A stretch of 64,000 nt of DNA from Phycisphaerae bacterium (lineage in GTDB: Bacteria; Planctomycetota; Phycisphaerae; UBA1845), in assembly GCA_024102815.1 (NCBI GenBank), contig JAGFJJ010000011.1, positions 89,603-153,602 of the forward strand. Direction: 5' to 3'. Shown here in pieces: positions 35,726-44,283 of this stretch. Below the pieces are notes generated by a model that saw only the letters and a program-made list of their open reading frames with translations, ran no database searches and was not told the origin of the DNA. The stretch's first letter is position 1; each line of letters opens with the position of its first letter. Both the position numbers and the translations under genes were made by a program.

Positions 35726-36862
35726 CTACTCCAACCCCCGCGCAATCACCACTCTGTGTATCTCGCTCGTACCCTCGTAGATCTCCGTGATCTTCGCGTC
35801 ACGCAGAAAGCGCTCCACCGGATAATCCTGGCAATACCCATATCCGCCGAATACCTGCACGGCGTGGTTCGCCGATCGCGAACTCATCTCGCTGGCGAAG
35901 AGCTTGGCCATCGCCGCCTCCATCGCGTAGTCGCGCTTCTGGTCCTTGAGCCATGCCGCTCGATAAACCAGCGCCCGCGCCGCCTCGACCCCCACGGCGA
36001 TGTCCGCGATTTTGTTCTGGATCGCCTGGAATTTGCCGATCGGCTGGTTGAACTGCACCCGCGTTTGCGCGTATTTCACCGACTCGTACAGGCACGCCTG
36101 GGCGATTCCCAGCGCCTGCGCCGCGATACCGATTCGACCACCGTTGAGCGTGGTCAAAGCCACTTTGAGCCCCCGGCCCTGCTCCCCGAGCAGCGCGTCC
36201 TTCGGCAGCACGCAATTCTCAAAGACGAACTCGGCCGTGGACGAGCAGCGGATGCCCAGCTTCTTTTCCAGCTTGCCCAGACGTACGCCCGGCTGGTTCG
36301 TCTCGACGATGAAGGCGCTTAAGCGACGCTTGGGCTCGTCTGGATTGGTCACGGCGATGAGCACCATCACCCCGGCCTCCTTGCCGTTGGTGACGAATAT
36401 CTTGTTGCCCTCGACGTGCCAGCCGTCGCTCTTGAGTTCCGCCCGGCACTGGGCTGCCCCGGCGTCGCTGCCGCTTCCCGGCTCGGTGAGCGAAAGGCAG
36501 CCGATCATCTCCCCCGCGGCCATCCGCGGCAGGTACTTCTTTTTCTGCTCGGCCGATCCAAACGTCATGATCGGATCGACGCAGAGCGACGTATGGGCGC
36601 TGAGCAGCACACCCGTTCCCGCGCAGGCCTTGGAGATCTCCTCCACCACCAGCGACGACGCCACGCAGCCCATGCCCGCCCCGCCGTACTCCTCGGGAAT
36701 GGAAATCCCGAACAGCCCCATGCCTGCGAGCTGCTCCACCAGCTCAGGCGTCATGCTCGCGGCCTGGTCCCGCGCCTCGGCACCCTTGGCAACTTCCTTG
36801 AACGCGAAATCGCGAACCTGCTCCGCCAGCATCCGATGATCGTCGTCAAAATCAAAGTCCAT
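35726..36862 (-). CDS. Acyl-CoA dehydrogenase (butyryl-CoA dehydrogenase-like)
   Basis: This 378-residue FAD enzyme makes 2-enoyl-CoA from acyl-CoA. Motifs are SIPEEYGGAGMG, CLSLTEPGSGSDAGA, FVTNGKEAGVM, KLGIRCSSTAEFVFE, RIGIAAQALGIAQACL, QFNQPIGKFQAIQNKIAD and the catalytic Glu in ITEIYEGTSEIHR. It looks like a short-chain enzyme with a canonical C-terminal sequence. It is separated from hbd by the 30-base repeat array and from the next dehydrogenase by a tract of short repeats. It passes electrons to ETF, which is not encoded here. Confidence 0.94.
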   Translation of the reverse strand: MDFDFDDDHRMLAEQVRDFAFKEVAKGAEARDQAASMTPELVEQLAGMGLFGISIPEEYGGAGMGCVASSLVVEEISKACAGTGVLLSAHTSLCVDPIMTFGSAEQKKKYLPRMAAGEMIGCLSLTEPGSGSDAGAAQCRAELKSDGWHVEGNKIFVTNGKEAGVMVLIAVTNPDEPKRRLSAFIVETNQPGVRLGKLEKKLGIRCSSTAEFVFENCVLPKDALLGEQGRGLKVALTTLNGGRIGIAAQALGIAQACLYESVKYAQTRVQFNQPIGKFQAIQNKIADIAVGVEAARALVYRAAWLKDQKRDYAMEAAMAKLFASEMSSRSANHAVQVFGGYGYCQDYPVERFLRDAKITEIYEGTSEIHRVVIARGLE

Positions 36863-36924
36863 GATCGCCTTCCTCAGGCCGGGTTAAGTGATCCGTCGTC
36901 CAAGACTGTCTTGCCCGTTTCTTC

Positions 36925-36997
36925 CTATTGCCTACTGCCTACTGCCTATTGCCAATTGCCTTTTCTCTTCCCCTCCGTGCCTATGTGCCTTCGTGCC
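36925..36997. repeat. Heptamer and octamer tandem repeats
   Basis: Five seven-base units (CTATTGC, CTACTGC, CTACTGC, CTATTGC, CAATTGC; 36925-36959) are followed by three eight-base units (TCCGTGCC, TATGTGCC, TTCGTGCC; 36974-36997). They lie between two acyl-CoA dehydrogenase genes. The style is like the heptamer tract at 11230 but the units differ. Confidence 0.6.
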
Positions 36998-37003
36998 TTC
37001 TTC

Positions 37004-38146
37004 CTACAACTCCAGCAAATGCCGCGCGATGATCATCCGCTGAATCTCGCTCGATCCCTCGCCAATCTCGCACAGCTTGGCGTCACGCATGTACCTCTCC
37101 ACGGGCACTTCCTTGGTGTAGCCCATGCCCCCGTGAATCTGGATGGCTTCCATGCATGCCCGGGTGGCAGTCTCGGAAGATAAGAGCTTGGCCATCGACG
37201 CCATGATGTTGGCCGGGCGACCGGAATCGGACAGAATCGCCGCGCGCCGCGTCAGGAGGCGCGCCGCGTCCATCTGCATGGCCATGTCCGCCAGCTTGAA
37301 TTGAATTGACTGGTGCTCGAACAGCGGCTTGCCGAATGCCTGTCGCATCTTGGAGTAGGCCAGGGACTCTTCCACGGCGCCCCGGGCGAGTCCAACGGAC
37401 ATCGCTGAGATCGTGATTCGCCCGCGCTCCAGAACGCGCATAGCATCCTTAAAGCCTCCGTGTAATTCGCCGCAGAGGTTCTCCTTGGGAATTCGCAGAT
37501 CCTCGAGCGTCAGGCCGACCGTGTCAGATCCGCGCATGCCCAGCTTGTCTTCCTTGGGACCGATGATCAGGCCCGGCGTATCCCGTTCGACGATGAACGC
37601 GCTGATGCCCTTGGGACCGCCCTCCGGCTTGGTTCGCGCGGTAATGACGTAGACGCCCGCGTAGTGGCCGTTGGTGATCCAGTGCTTGGCCCCGTTGAGC
37701 ACCCACTCATTGCCCTTGAGTTCCGCTGTGGAGGTGAGCGCCGCCGCATCACTTCCACAGCCGGGCTCGGAGAGCGCCCATGCGCCCACGTAATCACCCC
37801 GGGCCAGCGGCGGCAGGTACTTCTTTTTCTGGGCGTCATTCGCTCCGATCAGCAGGTGAGCACAGCACAATGCGTTGTGCGCGTCCAGCAGCAGCGCTGT
37901 GGCGCCGCATTGCCGCGCGATTTCCTCCATAATGACCGTGGCTTGCAGGTCACCGAATCCGCAACCCCCGAATTCCTCAGGGATAAAAATCCCCAGAAAT
38001 CCTAATTCCGCCATTTTCGCAACGACCTCGCGGGGAAGGTCAGCCTCGCGGTCCCATGTGCGTGCATTCGGCGCAATGTTCTCGGCAGCGAACTTCCGGG
38101 CCATGTCACGCAGTGCAATTAGATCGTCGGAGAGGTCAAAATCCAT
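37004..38146 (-). CDS. Acyl-CoA dehydrogenase
   Basis: This 380-residue FAD enzyme has [110 protein letters not shown] and the catalytic Glu in [14 protein letters not shown]. The ATG at 38146 is preceded by AGAAGGTGAAG; a longer in-frame start adds 12 residues without support. It is one of three paralogues in the cluster. The GSSEIQ ending, instead of GTSEI, distinguishes it from the other two. Confidence 0.93.
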   Translation of the reverse strand: MDFDLSDDLIALRDMARKFAAENIAPNARTWDREADLPREVVAKMAELGFLGIFIPEEFGGCGFGDLQATVIMEEIARQCGATALLLDAHNALCCAHLLIGANDAQKKKYLPPLARGDYVGAWALSEPGCGSDAAALTSTAELKGNEWVLNGAKHWITNGHYAGVYVITARTKPEGGPKGISAFIVERDTPGLIIGPKEDKLGMRGSDTVGLTLEDLRIPKENLCGELHGGFKDAMRVLERGRITISAMSVGLARGAVEESLAYSKMRQAFGKPLFEHQSIQFKLADMAMQMDAARLLTRRAAILSDSGRPANIMASMAKLLSSETATRACMEAIQIHGGMGYTKEVPVERYMRDAKLCEIGEGSSEIQRMIIARHLLEL

Positions 38147-38335
38147 CGGAACTTCACCTTCTTGCAAGGAATGCATGGGCACAAGCGCCCATTCTAGAAC
38201 ACCGCCAACGCCCGCTGGGAGCGTCCTGATCGCGGCGCTTGGGGATCTTAGCGAAGCGCGGCCGGTGGGTCACGCCCGTTCCACCGGCTGTTCCTACAAG
38301 TCTCGTGCCATGATTCTGAGACACCGAGCGGTCCG

Positions 38336-39490
<1,155 letters not shown>

Positions 39491-39951
39491 ATTCTCAATC
39501 CACTCGATGGGACAACGGGTTTCGATCGCGCGGCACGCGATTGCCGTCTGGATCATGATCCGTACGGCGCCGGCAGGGAATACCAGTGGCCATCGGAACA
39601 AGCGTCGACCGGCACCCGTAGGCTGGCAATAAGGATACCAAGCGCCCGCACACAAGGTACGGATGCGGAACGGAGTATAGGCAAAGGCGGAAACCGGGGT
39701 CAACGCTGGCAGATTCCGGCGATTTGCCTCACCGGCGCAAACCGGAGTCCTGGACCCCCGGCGAAGGAAGGCGGCGAGAGGACTTGCAGAAGCCGCTGGA
39801 CCGAAAAGAGGCATTCGGTCCAGCCGTGACGAACCTTATCTTCTCGAGGCGAAGTACTTGGCGCCGAATTGACGCGTCGAGTAACCTCAACAAATGTCCC
39901 GCTGATGGAAGCGGGATTCAGATCTCGCGGTCAAATCATGAGGAGAGAGGT
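39491..39951. other. Divergent intergenic region
   Basis: These 461 bases separate the acyl-CoA dehydrogenase cluster and the small Cys-rich secreted protein. I see no gene here. The leftward frame stays open for about 108 codons upstream of the dehydrogenase start but has no recognisable protein. Promoters for both directions are expected; no clear boxes stand out. Confidence 0.5.
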
Positions 39952-40212
39952 ATGAGGAGTCTCAAACAGTTCTCAGGACCGGTCATGTTTCTCGCGGTTA
40001 TCATTTCGGCACTGGCTTTGATGCCTTCAGATAAGGCCATGGCCAAGAAGCCCGGAGGAGGTGGTGGAGGGGGTCCATGTGGGCAGTGTCCATGCGAGCC
40101 CGAGATTCCCTTTGCCGATGGCACTGTGTGCTGGCTGGAATCCTGCCATTTGCTCTACCCGCAGGACTGCCTTTGGGATTGCCATTACGTATGTCCACTA
40201 CCTCAGCCATAG
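39952..40212 (+). CDS. Small secreted cysteine-rich protein
   Basis: This 86-residue protein has a perfect ribosome-binding site (AGGAGAGAGG) before the ATG. The signal peptide is FLAVIISALALMPSDKAMA. The mature part begins with KKPGGGGGGGP and holds eight Cys residues in about 45 positions (CGQCPCEP, TVCWLESCH, DCLWDCHYVC), ending in CPLPQP. The even number of cysteines and the secretion signal suggest disulfide bonds. I do not recognise a family. A terminator-like hairpin follows the gene. Confidence 0.78.
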   Translation: MRSLKQFSGPVMFLAVIISALALMPSDKAMAKKPGGGGGGGPCGQCPCEPEIPFADGTVCWLESCHLLYPQDCLWDCHYVCPLPQP

Positions 40213-40250
40213 CCTGTGATGGCCGACCTCTGTTGCGATGTCAGGTCATA

Positions 40251-40294
40251 GAGCGTGCCTGCTTCCCCACAGGAACCGGCACGCTCCTTCTATT
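40251..40294. terminator. Terminator-like hairpin
   Basis: GAGCGTGCC (40251-40259) is perfectly complementary to GGCACGCTC (40278-40286) across an 18-base loop. CTTCTATT follows on the + strand. It lies between the small secreted protein and the convergent gene at 40316, so it may end both. Confidence 0.6.
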
Positions 40295-40315
40295 GGAGAC
40301 CGATCAGACTTTGAA

Positions 40316-40894
40316 TCACGTGTTCCACGTCGGGCGGGTTCCGGAAAGAAAGCTGAGCTGGCGGAACAGGTAGTGCCTTCGAGCGATCAGCTCGGTCAGG
40401 CGGACCAATGAGGCCTCGTCCATGCGTCCCGAATGACGCCACTGGATAATGTCCTCCTCGAGCTCGTGCCAGCGGCGCGTTCCGCTGAGCTTGCGCTTGC
40501 GGCGGGGGTCCAGCAGGTCCAGGATCTCGCGAACGTCGTACTCCACCTGCTTCAGATCGGCGCCGATCCGCCGGGCGCGCAACGCGGCGGTCTCGGAAAT
40601 GCGACCCTCACGATCGAATTCCTCGAGCACCTCGTCGGGCGGCGCGTCGCTCATGGGCTCGGTATCACCGAAGGGCTCGTCCAGGGCGGGGCGAGTCGGC
40701 GCACCAAGGGGGTTGTTGACGGTTTCAGCCGCCTCCGACTCCAGATCCCGAGCGGATCCGATCAAATCGGCGTCGTCGTCCTCCGCCAGCTCAGAAGGTA
40801 CCGCATCCGCGGCCTCACGCTGGTTCATTTCTTCGCCGGGCGGAATGGCATCTTGATCGTCGCCATTCCGCAGGTGCCTGGATTCGTCCTGCAT
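40316..40894 (-). CDS. Acidic hypothetical protein
   Basis: This 192-residue protein has no recognisable domain. The first half is acidic and Ala/Glu/Asp-rich and probably disordered. The second half, from about residue 95, is predicted helical with charged heptad-like segments (VEYDVREILDLLDPRRKRKL, DEASLVRLTELIARRHYLFRQLSFL). The ATG at 40894 has GGGGAG seven bases upstream and was preferred over a GTG 18 bases earlier. It lies 26 bp after the downstream-read gene at 40939 and may be co-transcribed with it. Confidence 0.65.
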   Translation of the reverse strand: MQDESRHLRNGDDQDAIPPGEEMNQREAADAVPSELAEDDDADLIGSARDLESEAAETVNNPLGAPTRPALDEPFGDTEPMSDAPPDEVLEEFDREGRISETAALRARRIGADLKQVEYDVREILDLLDPRRKRKLSGTRRWHELEEDIIQWRHSGRMDEASLVRLTELIARRHYLFRQLSFLSGTRPTWNT

Positions 40895-40938
40895 CTGCAA
40901 TCTCCCCGTCACGAATCGCGCCGAAGTGAAACCAGGGG

Positions 40939-42120
40939 CTAACGCTTCTCCGGTTTGAGCTGCCCCGCCTCGGGCGTGTCCAGCGCCGTCTGCATAGCGA
41001 GAATGCTGTAGGCCGTTACCAGAGCGGGATTACCCTCGTACCAGCGATCCTCTTCATTCAGCCAGCTTCCATCAGGCCGCTGGAGGGAGAAAAGCTTCTC
41101 GCAGAGCTCCGCCCGCCACGGGTGGGGAATGCCCCGCCCATCGGTAATGACTTCCTGTCCCCACGCCTGCAAGGCCCGGGCGAAGGTATGGTAGAAGTAG
41201 TACAGACCCTCATGCGCCTGCGGCTCGGGCATGTTGGGATTCTGATCGAGCGTGTAGTACCGACGGATCCAGTCAAACGCGCTGACCACGCGCGGATCGT
41301 CGCGCTTGAGATCCGCATAGAGCATGCTCTTGAACCCCGCGTAGGTCATGGAGCCGTAACTGCGCAGCCGTGGCTTGCCGTCGACCTCGACGGTACCGGC
41401 TTTGGACTCTCCGTCGGCATTCGGGGAGTAGATGAACCCACCGTCGGAACTGCCGCCGGCGAAAGACTGGTCGTTCGTCTCGCTGAGCATCTGGCAGCGG
41501 GAGATGAAGACCATCGCCTTGCGATAGGCGGGATCGTCCGGTGGCAGCCCGCTCTCGTGGAGAGCCTCGACCATGAATTGCGTGTTGGAAAGGTCCGGTC
41601 GCTTGCCGCGGCCGTAGCCCGCGCCGCCGTACCAGGCGCTGGAGCGCTCGTGTCCTTCGTCGGAGTCCCATTGAATCTTCTTGAGATAGTCTCGGGCCTT
41701 GCGGATGGCGTCCTCGTACCGCTCCCCGGCCGAGGCGAGTGCCATGATCGCGACACTTGTATTGTAATTGTTGTGACCTTCACCCTCAGGGTAAATGCCG
41801 CCGTCCGGCTGAACGAACTTCATGAGGTATTCGATCCCGCGGCGGGAGACGGCATGATGGACGCCATAGTCGTCGTCCTGGAGAAAGGACTTGAGGACGA
41901 GTGCGGTGACGCCGGGATGAGACTTCCCGAATGCTTCCCACCCGCCATCAGCCGCCTGCGTGGACGCAAGATAGGCCAGCCCGCGATCGATGGACGCCTC
42001 CACCTTGGCACGCAATGCCTGCGGAAGCGGGTCGTCCGCTCCGGATGCCGCCGTCACGGCGACAGCAAGAAGCGAAAGAAGGGAAATCGCCGCCATTCCG
42101 TTCCGGCGCAAACGTCGCAT
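40939..42120 (-). CDS. Secreted prenyltransferase/squalene cyclase-like repeat protein
   Basis: This 393-residue protein has a signal peptide (GMAAISLLSLLAVAVTAASGA). The mature part shows alpha/alpha-barrel repeats of the prenyltransferase and squalene-oxidase type: ASIDRGLAYLASTQAADGGW, RRGIEYLMKFVQPDGGIYPEG, YNTSVAIMALASAGER, NTQFMVEALHESG, ARALQAWG and SLQRPDGSWLNEEDRW. QxxDGGW-like motifs mark the repeats. Planctomycetes have many such secreted proteins and their substrates are unknown. It has no DxDD catalytic motif of real cyclases, so cyclisation is unlikely. The ATG at 42120 has CAGGAG nine bases upstream; an open extension to 42369 was rejected. Confidence 0.85.
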   Translation of the reverse strand: MRRLRRNGMAAISLLSLLAVAVTAASGADDPLPQALRAKVEASIDRGLAYLASTQAADGGWEAFGKSHPGVTALVLKSFLQDDDYGVHHAVSRRGIEYLMKFVQPDGGIYPEGEGHNNYNTSVAIMALASAGERYEDAIRKARDYLKKIQWDSDEGHERSSAWYGGAGYGRGKRPDLSNTQFMVEALHESGLPPDDPAYRKAMVFISRCQMLSETNDQSFAGGSSDGGFIYSPNADGESKAGTVEVDGKPRLRSYGSMTYAGFKSMLYADLKRDDPRVVSAFDWIRRYYTLDQNPNMPEPQAHEGLYYFYHTFARALQAWGQEVITDGRGIPHPWRAELCEKLFSLQRPDGSWLNEEDRWYEGNPALVTAYSILAMQTALDTPEAGQLKPEKR

Positions 42121-42241
42121 GTGCAATACTCCTGCCGTCCCGATTGCCGGACCGATTCCGATCGGGAGAAATTGACCCAGACGGTTTGCCCGGATTATAC
42201 GCGGCGGCCACCGGGGAGCGAACACAAACGCCACCGGCGCT

Positions 42242-42826
42242 TCACGGCGCGTCGCAACGCGTAGAGTCGGATTCGGGCGCTTCGTTGCCGTCCATCGGCT
42301 GCGTGACGGTGGCTCCGGCTGTTGTGTCCGTCTTCGACTTGACGAGCACGGCATCACCGGCCGCGGCATATTTGCCGGCGGCGTCGCGGGACGTACGGAC
42401 GTTGGTCAGTGCGTTGGCGCCTTTCATTGCAGCGACGGCCTTGAGTCCCTCGGTGGCTTCCTCCGGACGACGAAAGCCGTCCACGTACACGGCTTCGATC
42501 TGGCGTACGATCTCGTACCCGACAATGCCGGGCGTGCTCGACGTCGCCATGATCCTGGCCGCTTCGCTGCGGCGCTTGGCCGCAAGCTCGGGATCTGCGC
42601 TGCCGTCCGATGCGGACTTGCCGGCGTACTTCTGAAGGTTGGGATGCAGTCGGGGCGGCCGACGACCACGGATGCATTTTCGCACGGCCCGAAAGAGCCA
42701 GAGCAGGAGGCACAATCCCAGCAGAACCAGCAGTGCCTGGAGCTTCCAGCCGGAAAGATCAAACCACTGCCCGGTGTCTTCTTCCTGTCGAATCAGATCG
42801 ATGGCGTCGCGGGCTTTGTCAGGCAT
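42242..42826 (-). CDS. Single-pass membrane protein with YbjQ-like domain (tentative)
   Basis: This 194-residue protein has an N-terminal helix, one transmembrane segment (ALLVLLGLCLLLWLF) and a basic stop. From about residue 85 the sequence (ARIMATSSTPGIVGYEIV, QIEAVYVDG, AVAAMKGANALTNVRT, GDAVLVK) resembles the YbjQ/DUF74 fold, which is a pentameric beta barrel of unknown function. The resemblance is by pattern only. Its ATG overlaps the stop of the glycosyltransferase gene (42819) by 8 bases, so the two are translationally coupled. Confidence 0.7.
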   Translation of the reverse strand: MPDKARDAIDLIRQEEDTGQWFDLSGWKLQALLVLLGLCLLLWLFRAVRKCIRGRRPPRLHPNLQKYAGKSASDGSADPELAAKRRSEAARIMATSSTPGIVGYEIVRQIEAVYVDGFRRPEEATEGLKAVAAMKGANALTNVRTSRDAAGKYAAAGDAVLVKSKTDTTAGATVTQPMDGNEAPESDSTRCDAP

Positions 42827-44114
42827 GGGTGGCGGATTTCTTGGCGGTCGGAGGTGCGGCGCCTTCGTGGTTGCCGGCCGGGGACACTTCCGGAATCACG
42901 CGATCGGCGCGGTAGGTACGGCCGCGCCACGTGGTTGAGCTCGCACCGACGGACTTCAGTATCGCGCTGATCATCATGGCCAGACAGATGCACGCACCGG
43001 GGAAGTACAGCAGCGACCAGCCACGAGCGTGTCTTGTCACCGGATAGATCCGCGCGACAGTGAGCTGCTGAAATACGACGGCGATGGCCCAGGCAACAAC
43101 CGCCCAACCCCACAAGACGCGATTTTCCGAGACGGAGGATGCAAGGCCCACGATCGCGACAAGCAGGCTGATCCAGGGGATCAGGGAATAGATGAGATGC
43201 AGTGACGCCACGCGGATGAGCCGCTTCGGCGTCTGGAAGCAGCCGTAAAAGATGCGACTCCAGCCGCGCCAGGCTTCACTGGGCGTGCTGTACATGCGCG
43301 TGCGATAAAGGTCATCGTTTTCGACGACACGGAGCTTGAGGCCGAGGCGCTTGGTCCGGCGGGCCATGCGGATGTCCTCGTTCACCTCCGTCTTGACGGC
43401 CTCGTGCCCGCCGATGGCCTCGTAACACGAACGGCGCATGAGCATGAAGGCGCCGTTGGCGTAGGCGGTGCGCTTCTCCGGGTTGTTTACGCGCTCCGGC
43501 AGAAACCACCAGATGAGTACGATGCCGCATACCGGCTGAATCACCCGCTCCCAGAAGGTCTCTGTCTCGAGCATCGGCGTAACGGAGAGGAAATCGACGT
43601 CTTCGGACAAGGCCTCGCGGACGGCGACGGTGACGGTCCGCGGGGAGGTGAATCGACAGTCGGCGTCGGTGAAGCACAACCAGTCGCCCGTTGCCACTTC
43701 CACACCCTCGCGCATGGCGTTGTTCTTGCCGAACCATCCATCGCGCAGCGACTGAACGGTCAGAACGCGGAGCCGCGGGTGCTGATCACTCAGCTTCTGA
43801 AGAATGCTCGGCGTCGCGTCCGTGCTGCGATCGTCCACGGCGATGATCTGCAAATCGGAATAATCCTGAGCGAGAAGCGACGACAGGCAACGTTCGATAT
43901 TCGCCTCCTCGTTACGGGCGGCAACGACGAGCGATACGCGAGGGAGGGAGGCAGGGCCGCCGGTGTGGGATTCGTGGCTCAGGACCGTGCGGCGCCGCAG
44001 TCCCCGTCCCACCAGAATGAGACGGACGAGCCAGATCAGCCCCAGGACGACGGCACCGCCGAGCCAGATCGACCAGAAGATCATGGAAGCGATCGACATG
44101 AAGGCGACATTCAT
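42819..44114 (-). CDS. Family 2 membrane glycosyltransferase
   Basis: This 431-residue inverting GT-A enzyme starts with one transmembrane helix. The GT2 domain has LVVAARNEEANIERCL, IIAVDDRSTDATP, FTDADCRF (DxD metal site) and a late acid cluster (EVNEDIRMA, then RTRMYSTPSEAWRGWSRI, similar to the QxxRW position). Three more hydrophobic helices form the C-terminus. The arrangement is like hopanoid or carotenoid glycosyltransferases (HpnB/CrtQ-like), but no terpene genes other than the prenyltransferase-repeat protein are close. The product is unknown. The ATG at 44114 is the second of two closely placed starts. Confidence 0.9.
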   Translation of the reverse strand: MNVAFMSIASMIFWSIWLGGAVVLGLIWLVRLILVGRGLRRRTVLSHESHTGGPASLPRVSLVVAARNEEANIERCLSSLLAQDYSDLQIIAVDDRSTDATPSILQKLSDQHPRLRVLTVQSLRDGWFGKNNAMREGVEVATGDWLCFTDADCRFTSPRTVTVAVREALSEDVDFLSVTPMLETETFWERVIQPVCGIVLIWWFLPERVNNPEKRTAYANGAFMLMRRSCYEAIGGHEAVKTEVNEDIRMARRTKRLGLKLRVVENDDLYRTRMYSTPSEAWRGWSRIFYGCFQTPKRLIRVASLHLIYSLIPWISLLVAIVGLASSVSENRVLWGWAVVAWAIAVVFQQLTVARIYPVTRHARGWSLLYFPGACICLAMMISAILKSVGASSTTWRGRTYRADRVIPEVSPAGNHEGAAPPTAKKSATHA

Positions 44115-44283
44115 CAAAGGGGAACGAAGCCGAAAGGACGAAGATTATCCCTATCCTGTGTTCATACGCAATGCGCGACTACTGAAGGCAATTGGGGGTA
44201 CTGCGCCAGCGGATGGCGGGCCACTTCCAGCAACGGCCGTGGCGCGGTAGGACTAACCGCGTCCTCTGGCTCTGGAAGCAACC

